From the NCBI GenBank assembly GCA_023140035.1, contig JAGLML010000082.1:1-5769 (forward strand): 5,769 nucleotides of DNA. Reading direction: 5' to 3'. The notes under the pieces are model-generated. The model did not search any database. It saw only the letters and a program-made list of their open reading frames with translations, and was not told where the DNA came from. The translations under genes and the position numbers were made by a program. Positions 1 through 5,562 of this stretch are shown in pieces; the first letter of the stretch is position 1, and every line of letters starts with the position of its first letter. The DNA comes from Thermoplasmatales archaeon (GTDB lineage: Archaea; Thermoplasmatota; E2; DHVEG-1).

Positions 1-395
1 ACCACTATTTTTTGATGCCTGAAAAAGAGCTTTGTTTGCCCTATTTTTGAAAGTTGGAGGTACTGTCTTAAAGACTTTAAACAACCTGTTTTTTTAAGGG
101 AATCGTAAACCTCCTTTGATTTTTTTAGCGTGCCAAGTCTTTTTCTTATATAGCTCATGTAAAAAATTTCAGCTCGTGCAAGTCTATATAAGGCTTTTGT
201 AATAATCCAAAGTTTACTCCTTCTCCGATAATTTATACTGTCGCTTTTATAATTTATATTGCTGGGGAGACTCTCTAGCTCGAGTAACGAGTCTAAGAGA
301 GTATCTAGTTCATTATAATCCATATCTACTGGTGGCTTCTTGATGTCCAATTTAACTTTATAAGCAAATTTTTTAGTTTGGTTAGACCTATCCAT
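1..395 (-). CDS. Unrecognised basic protein, N-terminal part (runs off left edge)
   Basis: An open frame of 131 complete codons begins at ATG 395-393 and reads leftward without a stop to the window edge, so only the N-terminus is seen. A good ribosome-binding site, GGTGG at 409-405, lies nine bases before the ATG and supports this start. The protein begins MDRSNQTKKF and is rich in Lys and Arg. Residues about 29-43 (ELDTLLDSLLELESL) form an acidic, Leu-rich amphipathic stretch. Residues about 57-120 are strongly basic and look helical. I see no signal peptide, membrane segment, zinc motif or catalytic motif. The plus strand here is full of stops in all three frames near the edge, so this is not antisense to a tnpB. 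It is divergent from the IS605-like hairpins, and its promoter would have to lie at or in them. I do not recognise the family; a nucleic-acid-binding role would be a guess from charge alone. Confidence 0.7.
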   Translation of the reverse strand, partial: MDRSNQTKKFAYKVKLDIKKPPVDMDYNELDTLLDSLLELESLPSNINYKSDSINYRRRSKLWIITKALYRLARAEIFYMSYIRKRLGTLKKSKEVYDSLKKTGCLKSLRQYLQLSKIGQTKLFFRHQKIV

Positions 396-404
396 ATTTT
401 AATT

Positions 405-409
405 CCACC
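405..409 (-). promoter_or_regulatory. Ribosome-binding site of the leftward gene
   Basis: The minus strand reads GGTGG followed by nine bases and then ATG. GGTG is part of the archaeal Shine-Dalgarno consensus GGAGGTGATC. It decides the start at 395 and is the main evidence that this frame is a real gene. Confidence 0.6.
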
Positions 410-450
410 AAAGTGATATTATTTATTAACCAATCCAAGCGAGAAATCTC

Positions 451-464
451 CGACATTTATGTCG
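451..464. repeat. Palindrome CGACATTTATGTCG (twin of 531-544)
   Basis: A 5-bp inner stem closes a TTTA loop at the tip of hairpin A. It matches the palindrome at 531-544 at 12 of 14 positions. The two differences are at bases that pair with each other, so the stem is kept. Confidence 0.7.
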
Positions 465-530
465 TGAGATGAATCGCCTGGAACCCTAATAAAACACCGA
501 CAGGTGTTTTCTCCCCTTGAGGGGAAGCCA

Positions 531-544
531 CGTCATTTATGACG
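531..544. repeat. Palindrome CGTCATTTATGACG within terminal hairpin D
   Basis: The core of the perfect 8-bp hairpin 528-547, which is the element's likely terminal right-end hairpin. It is a near copy of 451-464, exactly 80 bases away, with an A-T pair replaced by T-A. In IS200/IS605 elements the subterminal end hairpins are what the TnpA Y1 transposase binds, by established knowledge of the family. Confidence 0.7.
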
Positions 545-589
545 TGGAGGGGTGACTAAAATGTCGTATAATAACTTTCCTTAAAAAAC

Positions 590-655
590 AAAAATAGATG
601 ATTTTTCTTGAAAATTTTGACAAAATTATTATTTTAGTTAACATCTACTATTTTT
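590..655. repeat. Imperfect AT-rich inverted repeat
   Basis: AAAAATAG at 590-597 is the reverse complement of CTATTTTT at 648-655. The inner ATG (598-600) pairs with CAT (642-644) if three bases bulge on the right arm. The loop of about 40 bases is very AT-rich. Otherwise I see nothing in 555-680 beyond short ORFs. It may be chance in low-complexity DNA or a remnant of the neighbouring element. Confidence 0.25.
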
Positions 656-680
656 AAGGGGTAATTGTTTTTGTTCGTTA

Positions 681-691
681 TCTATAAAAAT
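681..691 (+). promoter_or_regulatory. TATA-like box of the prenyltransferase operon
   Basis: CTATAAAAA at 682-690 stands about 20-25 bases before ATG 707. Archaeal TATA boxes centre about 26 bases upstream of the transcription start, so initiation is expected at or within a few bases of 707. That fits a leaderless or nearly leaderless transcript, and no Shine-Dalgarno motif precedes 707. It would serve the genes from 707 to 4349. Confidence 0.5.
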
Positions 692-706
692 TAACTTTGG
701 TTTCCT

Positions 707-874
707 ATGGATAATACTTCTATTTTTAATTGTTTCTCATGCTCGTTTATCGGTTATCTTTTTGAGTTTTATAACAAAAATAATGGAAAGTACAGGTTAA
801 TTTTTGTTTTGACTCTCTCGATTTCAATATCGATGGGTTTTTATTCTGTTTTTGCTTCTGAAATTTTAGAATGA
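707..874 (+). CDS. Small single-pass membrane protein (55 aa), coupled to the first UbiA gene
   Basis: The frame runs from ATG 707 to TGA 872-874 and encodes 55 residues starting MDNTSIFNCFSCSF. The N-terminal 30 residues include two Cys (C9, C12), aromatic residues and a basic stretch NKNNGKYR (24-30). Residues about 31-50 (LIFVLTLSISISMGFYSVFA) are a clear hydrophobic membrane segment, followed by the short acidic tail SEILE. By the positive-inside rule the basic side would face the cytoplasm. The stop overlaps the next gene's start as ATGA (871-874), typical of translational coupling, and the downstream gene has no Shine-Dalgarno motif of its own. The TATA-like box upstream fits leaderless expression. 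I recognise no family. It may be a small subunit or stabiliser of the membrane enzyme, or a leader peptide driving its translation; it could also be a chance frame in T-rich DNA. Confidence 0.5.
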   Translation: MDNTSIFNCFSCSFIGYLFEFYNKNNGKYRLIFVLTLSISISMGFYSVFASEILE

Positions 875-1893
875 TGATTAGAGAGTACCTGAAACTTGCA
901 CGTTCGTTTAATGCAGTATTGACAGGAGTTTCACCTGTCATGGGTGCCATTGCCATGGAGCAATATAATATGCTCTATCTATTCCTCTTGTTTTTGGTAG
1001 GTTTTCTTGGTCATACTTTTGGATTCGTTTTTAACGATATCGTTGACTATAAAATCGATAAGTACTCTAAAGAAATAAGCGATCGTCCATTAATAAGTGG
1101 TACCATTTCAGTAAAAAAAGCATGGATTTTTGCCATAACATCGATGGCTGCTGCTTTTATCATTGCAATATATATTGCAGTTACAACTTCCAGTTTCTTC
1201 CCAATACTTGTTCTTGTTATTTCGTCCTTTTTCATAGTACTATATGATTTAACCAGCAAGAAATTTCCTTTTACGGATATTTTAGTATCGATCGGTATTT
1301 TCTTTTTGATTTTATATGGAGCTTTTTATGGAGGCAATCCTGTAAAAAGCATCAATGATATTACTAAACTGGCTTGGATAGTTTGCGTACTAGGTTCAAT
1401 TCAGGTATTCTTTATGCAAATTGTAGCAGGCGGTATGAAAGATATTGAAAACGACTTTAAGAAAGGAGCAAAAACACTTGCGGTAAAAATGGGAGTAAGG
1501 ATTATAGAGGGAAATCTAAAAGTTTCGTCTAGTTTTAAATCACTTGCTTATTCTATTCAATTGGCTGATGTCATAATTGTATTTCTACCATTTTTTATTA
1601 TACCAAACTTTAGCGAATCACCAATTTTGCGGTATTTTCAATGGTTAATACTAGTTATTATTTCCATACTGATGTTTTTCTTATCTCATGGACTTCTTTC
1701 GATGAAGCGTTTTGAACGGTTTAAAGCGAGAAAATTTATTGGAAGTCATTATGTTACTAATTTTGCACTTGTACCCATCATGTTAATGGGTCTAAACCCC
1801 TGGGCAGGTCTTCTAGCATTTTTCCCTGCGTTGGGCTACATTCTTTCAAATATCATATTGCATGGAACAATTTTACAACCCAAAACCATGTAA
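871..1893 (+). CDS. UbiA-family prenyltransferase, first of a tandem pair
   Basis: A 340-residue polytopic membrane protein of the UbiA superfamily, which transfers a prenyl group from a prenyl diphosphate to an acceptor inside the membrane, with Mg2+ held by two Asp motifs. Motif 1 is NDIVDYKID (N55, D56, D59, D63), followed by DRPLISG (71-77). Motif 2 is KDIENDFKKGAKTLAVKMG (190-208) with D191 and D195. About eight or nine hydrophobic segments are visible. After motif 2 there is a polar stretch (about 209-228, RIIEGNLKVSSSFKSLAYSI) also found in the next gene. Near the C-terminus, RKFIG (287-291) and LVPIML (300-305) are shared with the paralogue, and the protein ends QPKTM. ATG 871 is the first start after an in-frame stop at 859; ATG 874 is a possible alternative. 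It overlaps the upstream small ORF by four bases. The acceptor is unknown: a glycerophospholipid, quinone or carotenoid precursor are all possible. Confidence 0.9.
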   Translation: MMIREYLKLARSFNAVLTGVSPVMGAIAMEQYNMLYLFLLFLVGFLGHTFGFVFNDIVDYKIDKYSKEISDRPLISGTISVKKAWIFAITSMAAAFIIAIYIAVTTSSFFPILVLVISSFFIVLYDLTSKKFPFTDILVSIGIFFLILYGAFYGGNPVKSINDITKLAWIVCVLGSIQVFFMQIVAGGMKDIENDFKKGAKTLAVKMGVRIIEGNLKVSSSFKSLAYSIQLADVIIVFLPFFIIPNFSESPILRYFQWLILVIISILMFFLSHGLLSMKRFERFKARKFIGSHYVTNFALVPIMLMGLNPWAGLLAFFPALGYILSNIILHGTILQPKTM

Positions 1894-1939
1894 CTTTATC
1901 AGAAAAACTCAAATAGCATCAACTTTTTCCTAAAATCCG

Positions 1940-2944
1940 ATGAATAAGATTAGTGCATATGCAAAATTAATGCGTATCCCTGGACTTGGAGCACTTGCCA
2001 TCCCTCCAGTCATTGCAGCCATTACAGTTGGTGTTTATGATTTTTATAACCTATTGATTCTTTTTGTTATTGGCGCTTTTGCAGCAATTTACGGATTCAT
2101 TCTAAATGATTATGCTGATGTTGAACTTGATAAACTAATAAAAGAACTGCACGGTAAACCCTTAGTAAGCGGTGATATTTCAAGAAAAAACGCAGTAGCA
2201 ATATGTATTTTTTGCATTCTTTTTTCGTTCTTATTTATTTTTATATTATGGTATGGAAAAACCCTTGATAGTTTCAAATTTGCAGCACTCATATGTATCT
2301 TTTTGGCTGGAGTTTTGGGAAGTATTTATAATTTGTATGGGAAAAAAATCGCCGGGTCAGATTTTTTAGTTGCAGTATCAATGTCATTTGTTTTCCTATT
2401 TGGTGCTCTTTCATTTGGAATTCCAACAATATTAACCTGGATTATATTTCTTCTAACATTCAATCAGACGCTACATATGAATGCAGTTGAAGGTGGAATT
2501 AAGGATTCAGATCATGACTTTATAATGGGGGTGAACAATATCGCATTGAGATCAGGTGTAAAAGTTGATGGAAACAAAATTTTCATACCACGTCATTTTA
2601 AAGCATTTGGCATGGGGATTCGGTTATTCTCAGCATTTCTATTGTTTGCTCCATTTGTTTTCTTCGGATATGAATACAACCTAGGGCAAATTATTGTCTT
2701 AGCGGTAGCAACATTGGGAGTGATCTATTTTAGCATTAAACTGTTATCCATAAAAACTTTTGATAGGGGTGCTATCAGAAAATATATTGGATTACAATCG
2801 TTTTTACGGTATTCTTTAGTTCCTATAATGCTTGTCTCGGTTATTGGAATATTGTATTCAGTGATATTGATTATTTTTCCTATAGTATGGTATATAATAT
2901 TCACACCGCTTCTCGGTGAAAAACTCTTTAAGCCGAGGATGTAA
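1940..2944 (+). CDS. UbiA-family prenyltransferase, second of a tandem pair
   Basis: A 334-residue polytopic membrane protein, clearly a paralogue of the gene before it: the first 84 residues align without gaps at an offset of one. Motif 1 is NDYADVELD (N56, D57, D60, D64), followed by GKPLVSG (72-78), where the usual Arg before Pro is Lys. Motif 2 is KDSDHDFIMGVNNIALRSG (188-206) with D189 and D193; the normal Thr of the TLA part is Asn here (NNIAL). The polar stretch after motif 2 (about 207-228) and the C-terminal RKYIG (280-284) and LVPIML (293-298) are shared with the paralogue; it ends KPRM. All metal-binding Asp residues are kept, so it is probably active, but the small changes suggest a different acceptor or donor. 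The start is the first ATG after an in-frame TAA at 1931. The 46-base gap before it shows no Shine-Dalgarno motif. One base separates it from the next gene. Confidence 0.9.
   Translation: MNKISAYAKLMRIPGLGALAIPPVIAAITVGVYDFYNLLILFVIGAFAAIYGFILNDYADVELDKLIKELHGKPLVSGDISRKNAVAICIFCILFSFLFIFILWYGKTLDSFKFAALICIFLAGVLGSIYNLYGKKIAGSDFLVAVSMSFVFLFGALSFGIPTILTWIIFLLTFNQTLHMNAVEGGIKDSDHDFIMGVNNIALRSGVKVDGNKIFIPRHFKAFGMGIRLFSAFLLFAPFVFFGYEYNLGQIIVLAVATLGVIYFSIKLLSIKTFDRGAIRKYIGLQSFLRYSLVPIMLVSVIGILYSVILIIFPIVWYIIFTPLLGEKLFKPRM
2935..2939 (+). promoter_or_regulatory. Ribosome-binding site setting the oxidoreductase start at 2946
   Basis: GAGGA lies six bases before ATG 2946, inside the last codons of the upstream gene. 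It favours 2946 over the in-frame GTG at 2916, which would overlap the upstream gene by 29 bases and add ten residues with no family counterpart. Confidence 0.65.
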
Positions 2945-2945
2945 A

Positions 2946-4349
2946 ATGGTTGACAAAATAGAGTCAGATATATGCATAATTGGAGCTGGAATTGGCGGCT
3001 TGACTGCTGGTGCCTTATTAACAAAGAAAGGTTATAAAGTTATAATATTTGAAAAAGAACGATTAATCGGTGGTAGAGCGCTCTCATTTGACGCTTCATC
3101 TTTTACCCTTGAAAATTACAAAGATTTGTTATCTAGATTTAAGATGCATGTTCCATTTTCAGAACCTGATCTTGAAACAATTTTTAAAGAAAATATGCTG
3201 GAAGGATATAAATTGGATTTGGGTTACCATGCTATTGGTGGCGGAGTTTTATCCAACCTCAATAGTATTCTTTCTGAGCTCGATGATCATGTTGAGATAC
3301 TCGAGTCACATGTTGGCTTCATAAAAGATGACGGATTTGATTTTCCTTTTCTTTCGAGAACTGACAAGCTAAAGATACTTCCCAATATCTTTCGACTGTT
3401 ATTCTCCAGCGAGAAAACAATGAAACAATTAGATTCTGTATCAATGACAGAAACAATAAAGAAATATGGGAAAGGCAAAATGAAACTCATACTTGAGATA
3501 TTTTCTCGTTCAATTACAACAGTAAACAATCTAGATCGTATTTCAACAGGAGAGATGTTTCGCTCCCAAAGAAATCTATACAGAGGATCAAAACCCGTCG
3601 GTTATCCAAAAAATGGTCTTAGTAGCATCCATCAAAAACTGGCTGATTTTATAACGCAAAACGGTGGCAAAATCCATCTGGAGAAACCTGTGAAAAAGAT
3701 TCTCTTTGATGGGAAGAAAGCAACTGGAGTTGTTGTTGAGGACAAAGAATATAGCTTTAAAATCATTGTTTCTAATGTTCTTATACAGGATCTTTTCAAT
3801 ATTGCTGACGAAAAATATTTTCCAAAAGAGTATGTGAAAAACATTAAATCACTCAAAGGGACAGGTAGTTTATGTGCGTATTACTCTCTGAAAAAAATCG
3901 ATTCTAATTTACTTGGTAAGACATTTCATTTTATTGAAAGAAACATTGGTGTCGATGGAGATGATGCTGTTGGAATGATTGATTTCATGGTAGCATTGCC
4001 AGAATCGAGCCTTGCACCTTCTTCTGATTATCTTGTTCAATCATATATTATTTGTACACCTGATGAAGCTAAAGATAAAGAAATGCTCAATACTCTTAGA
4101 GAACTGTTGGATAAAAATCTTGAAAAACTTATACCAGATTTCCGCTCCCATCTCAGATGGGCAATATATCCTGCAGTATGGCATCTTGATGGTGTAGCAA
4201 AAACAATTGATAATACAAAATCAGACATAAAGACGCCGGTTGAGAATCTATATATTATAGGTGACTGTGTAAAAGCTCCTGGCATTGGTATCAATTGTTC
4301 ATTAAATTCAGCAAAAATGTTGTGTGATGTTTTGCCCTCCCTCTCATAA
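2946..4349 (+). CDS. CrtI/COG1233-like FAD-dependent isoprenoid oxidoreductase
   Basis: A 467-residue flavoprotein of the phytoene desaturase (CrtI)/amine-oxidase fold. The N-terminus is a classic dinucleotide-binding unit: IIGAGIGG (11-18), the ribose-binding acid E36 in IIFEKE, and IGGRA (41-45). Near the C-terminus NLYIIGDCVKAPGIG (434-448) is the second FAD contact, typical of this superfamily. The central 60-380 region is the variable substrate domain. There is no signal peptide and no clear membrane segment, so it probably binds the membrane from the cytoplasm. CrtI relatives desaturate, saturate or isomerise polyprenoid chains. Geranylgeranyl reductases of archaeal lipids belong to a different, FixC-like family. 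The gene lies one base after the second UbiA gene, so co-translation and action on the same isoprenoid are likely. The reaction direction and substrate cannot be read from the sequence. Confidence 0.85.
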   Translation: MVDKIESDICIIGAGIGGLTAGALLTKKGYKVIIFEKERLIGGRALSFDASSFTLENYKDLLSRFKMHVPFSEPDLETIFKENMLEGYKLDLGYHAIGGGVLSNLNSILSELDDHVEILESHVGFIKDDGFDFPFLSRTDKLKILPNIFRLLFSSEKTMKQLDSVSMTETIKKYGKGKMKLILEIFSRSITTVNNLDRISTGEMFRSQRNLYRGSKPVGYPKNGLSSIHQKLADFITQNGGKIHLEKPVKKILFDGKKATGVVVEDKEYSFKIIVSNVLIQDLFNIADEKYFPKEYVKNIKSLKGTGSLCAYYSLKKIDSNLLGKTFHFIERNIGVDGDDAVGMIDFMVALPESSLAPSSDYLVQSYIICTPDEAKDKEMLNTLRELLDKNLEKLIPDFRSHLRWAIYPAVWHLDGVAKTIDNTKSDIKTPVENLYIIGDCVKAPGIGINCSLNSAKMLCDVLPSLS

Positions 4350-4370
4350 CTTATTTAATCTATTTTATAA

Positions 4371-4377
4371 TTTTTTT
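4371..4377 (+). terminator. Oligo-T terminator after the operon
   Basis: A run of seven T lies 22 bases after the oxidoreductase stop in AT-rich DNA with no strong hairpin. Archaeal termination generally uses such T runs on the non-template strand. It fits the end of the 707-4349 unit. Confidence 0.45.
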
Positions 4378-4441
4378 AAAAATAACAAAATATTTATATT
4401 TGCTTACATAAAGATAATTATTAATTTACTTGGGCAGGGTA

Positions 4442-4450
4442 TTTAATATA
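4442..4450 (+). promoter_or_regulatory. TATA-like box of the third prenyltransferase gene
   Basis: TTTAATATA centred near 4446 predicts a transcription start around 4470-4474. That leaves a 5' leader of about 25 bases containing the GGTG ribosome-binding site. An oligo-T run further upstream suggests this gene is a separate transcription unit. Confidence 0.45.
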
Positions 4451-4451
4451 A

Positions 4452-4471
4452 TAACAGATACACTACTGTTA
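4452..4471. promoter_or_regulatory. Inverted repeat between TATA box and start: operator candidate
   Basis: TAACAG (4452-4457) and CTGTTA (4466-4471) are perfect inverted arms with an 8-base spacer. They fill the space between the TATA-like box and the expected transcription start, where archaeal repressors commonly bind. A further imperfect palindrome TTACCTGTAA follows at 4473-4482. No regulator gene is in the window. Confidence 0.3.
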
Positions 4472-4487
4472 GTTACCTGTAAGAAAC

Positions 4488-4491
4488 GGTG
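4488..4491 (+). promoter_or_regulatory. Ribosome-binding site of the third prenyltransferase gene
   Basis: GGTG stands five bases before ATG 4497 and matches part of the archaeal Shine-Dalgarno consensus. It supports 4497 over the in-frame ATG at 4515 (residue 7). Confidence 0.5.
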
Positions 4492-4496
4492 TAGAA

Positions 4497-5456
4497 ATGT
4501 CGATAAAATTAACCATGAAAGAACCTTATAGTAAATCAAAGTTTTTATCAGTACGGTTCAGAGGATATTTTGATTTAATTCGACCTTTCACTCTAGTAGC
4601 TCCGCTTTTTGTTTCAATGTTTATAATGTTTGCAAGTCTTGTATATAACGACAGATTTACTGATTACTCTAATTGGTGGATTACCATAGGTCAAGCAAGC
4701 CTTACTCTTGCTTTCCTTAACGCTGCTTCAAATGCTCTCAATCAAGCTACAGATGCAGAGGCAGATATGATTTCTAAACCCTATAGACCAATTCCGCGAG
4801 GCATAGTAAGACCAGAGGAAGCCCAAAGTATTGCGTACATCTTCTATTTATTTGCACTTCTTCGCGCTGTAACAATCAATACCTGGTTTGGGATCTTTGT
4901 GTTTTTCATAATGATTTTCACTGTTACGTATTCCCTTCCACCAAGAATGAAACGATTTTTATTTATAAATCAGCTATGGATAGCTATTCCAAGAGGGCTC
5001 CTTGGCATATTGGCATCGTGGAGTGTATTCGGCGACCCAATGCAAAAAGAACCGTTAGTGATTGGTACAATCGCATTTTTATTTTTCACGGGCGCTATGA
5101 CCACAAAAGATATAGTGGATAGCGAAGCAGATAAAAGAACAGGTACACGAACTCTGATAAATACATTTGGTACAAAAAAAGCAGCGTTAATTTCACTGCC
5201 CTTCATGTTTTTACCGTTTGCATTGATCCCCCTTTTAGTATATTATAGCATTCTAAGTTATTATTTTCTGCCGTTAACTATATTTACAATCACAAGCCTC
5301 ATTGTTTTTTACTTACTGATTAAGGAAAGCGAAAACAAACTACTCGAAAATGTATATGCCTGGTCATTTATGTATGTAGAATATCTTTTCTTTGCTATTG
5401 GTTTTACCTTTCTTATTATATTTGGAGAAATGGGTCGTCTAACTTTTCTCTCTTAA
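4497..5456 (+). CDS. UbiA-family prenyltransferase, ChlG/BchG-like NQ type
   Basis: A 319-residue polytopic membrane protein of the UbiA superfamily, from a different branch than the tandem pair. Motif 1 is NQATDAEAD (N82, Q83, D86, D90), followed by KPYRPIPRG (94-102). The Gln after Asn and the PYRPIP sequence recall chlorophyll/bacteriochlorophyll synthases (NQxxDxxxDxxNEPYRPIP), though related archaeal UbiA proteins also share parts of it. YSLPPRMKR (145-153) is the usual YSxPPxxxK loop. Motif 2 is KDIVDSEADKRTGTRTL (204-220) with D205, D208 and D212. About eight or nine hydrophobic segments follow a basic, soluble N-terminus of about 25 residues. It lacks the polar stretch after motif 2 seen in the pair. 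Since no chlorophyll genes are present, a lipid role such as digeranylgeranylglyceryl phosphate synthesis or a relative of it is more plausible than pigment synthesis. It appears to have its own promoter. Confidence 0.88.
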   Translation: MSIKLTMKEPYSKSKFLSVRFRGYFDLIRPFTLVAPLFVSMFIMFASLVYNDRFTDYSNWWITIGQASLTLAFLNAASNALNQATDAEADMISKPYRPIPRGIVRPEEAQSIAYIFYLFALLRAVTINTWFGIFVFFIMIFTVTYSLPPRMKRFLFINQLWIAIPRGLLGILASWSVFGDPMQKEPLVIGTIAFLFFTGAMTTKDIVDSEADKRTGTRTLINTFGTKKAALISLPFMFLPFALIPLLVYYSILSYYFLPLTIFTITSLIVFYLLIKESENKLLENVYAWSFMYVEYLFFAIGFTFLIIFGEMGRLTFLS

Positions 5457-5461
5457 TTTGA

Positions 5462-5468
5462 TATTTTT
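5462..5468 (+). terminator. Weak T-rich terminator after the third UbiA gene
   Basis: A short T run (TATTTTTCT) begins eight bases after the stop at 5454-5456. It fits archaeal oligo-T termination, but it is only five T long and the area is AT-rich. Confidence 0.3.
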
Positions 5469-5511
5469 CTCACACAATTGCTATGATTAAAAAGATTATT
5501 ATATTATTAAG

Positions 5512-5523
5512 TATAATATTATA
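5512..5523 (+). promoter_or_regulatory. TATA-like box before the surface-protein gene
   Basis: TATAATATTATA predicts a transcription start near 5543, leaving a leader of about 20 bases with a weak GGA site (5554-5556) before ATG 5563. It contains the perfect palindrome ATAATATTAT. Several other AT stretches in 5457-5562 could serve, so the exact box is uncertain. Confidence 0.35.
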
Positions 5524-5562
5524 TCTAAAACTCATATAATAATAAACAAAAAAGGAAAAAAT

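Larger units (their letters stand above)
439..554 (+). mobile_element. Orphan right end of an IS200/IS605 (IS1341-type) element, tnpB missing
   Basis: This stretch carries the hairpin series I associate with the 3' end of tnpB in IS200/IS605 elements. It has a GCGAGAAATCTC hairpin closing with GAGATGAATCGC, then GGAACCCTAATAAAACACC, then the terminal pattern GGAAGCC, perfect hairpin, GGAGGGGTGAC. The last part matches my recollection of archaeal and cyanobacterial IS605 right ends (GAAGCC, hairpin, GGATGTCA). In an intact element tnpB would lie just upstream on the plus strand and run into the first hairpin. Here that place is taken by a leftward gene starting at 395, and plus-strand frames upstream are closed by stops. 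So it is either a decayed copy, a short non-autonomous derivative moved in trans, or a retained RNA locus. The right boundary near 554 is an estimate and I cannot identify a left end. Confidence 0.65.
439..554 (+). ncRNA. Candidate omegaRNA (reRNA)-like transcript
   Basis: If transcribed, the strand folds into four consecutive hairpins. Hairpin A has an outer stem 439-442/474-477, a symmetric GAA/GAA internal loop, an inner stem 446-455/460-470 with one bulged T, and a TTTA loop. Hairpin B is 491-498/503-510, perfect, with a GACA loop. Hairpin C is 512-516/521-525 with a TTGA loop. Hairpin D is 528-535/540-547, perfect, with a TTTA loop. In the TnpB (OMEGA) family the RNA spans this region, and the bases just past the element end act as the guide; here they would start near 555. 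Without a neighbouring tnpB, any function would need a TnpB encoded elsewhere. The structure is seen; transcription is inferred. Confidence 0.45.

Noticed and set aside
439..554. tRNA gene or CRISPR array
   Set aside because: Hairpins do not form a cloverleaf and lack tRNA consensus boxes; there are no regularly spaced direct repeats with unique spacers.
598..657. 19-residue ORF in the AT-rich spacer
   Set aside because: Too short, no ribosome-binding site or promoter, and low-complexity composition.
747..956. Minus-strand 69-residue ORF
   Set aside because: Lies antisense to the small membrane ORF and the first UbiA gene, with no ribosome-binding site or protein features; a shadow frame.
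1894..1939. Separate promoter or terminator between the two UbiA genes
   Set aside because: Only a short T5 run and no convincing TATA box; the 46-base gap is compatible with one operon.
2916..2945. Upstream GTG start for the FAD oxidoreductase
   Set aside because: It would overlap the UbiA gene by 29 bases and add ten residues ahead of the FAD motif; ATG 2946 has GAGGA at the right distance.
4037..4294. Minus-strand 85-residue ORF within the oxidoreductase
   Set aside because: Antisense to conserved FAD-binding coding sequence; a shadow frame.
871..4349. Assignment as a haloarchaeal-type bacterioruberin cluster (lyeJ, crtD)
   Set aside because: The UbiA motifs continue as DRPLISG/GKPLVSG rather than the pattern I recall for lycopene elongase, and no phytoene synthase or hydratase gene is present; kept only as an alternative.
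2946..4349. Assignment as archaeal geranylgeranyl reductase
   Set aside because: Those enzymes are FixC-like; the GGR motif and C-terminal FAD motif here are of the CrtI/COG1233 type.
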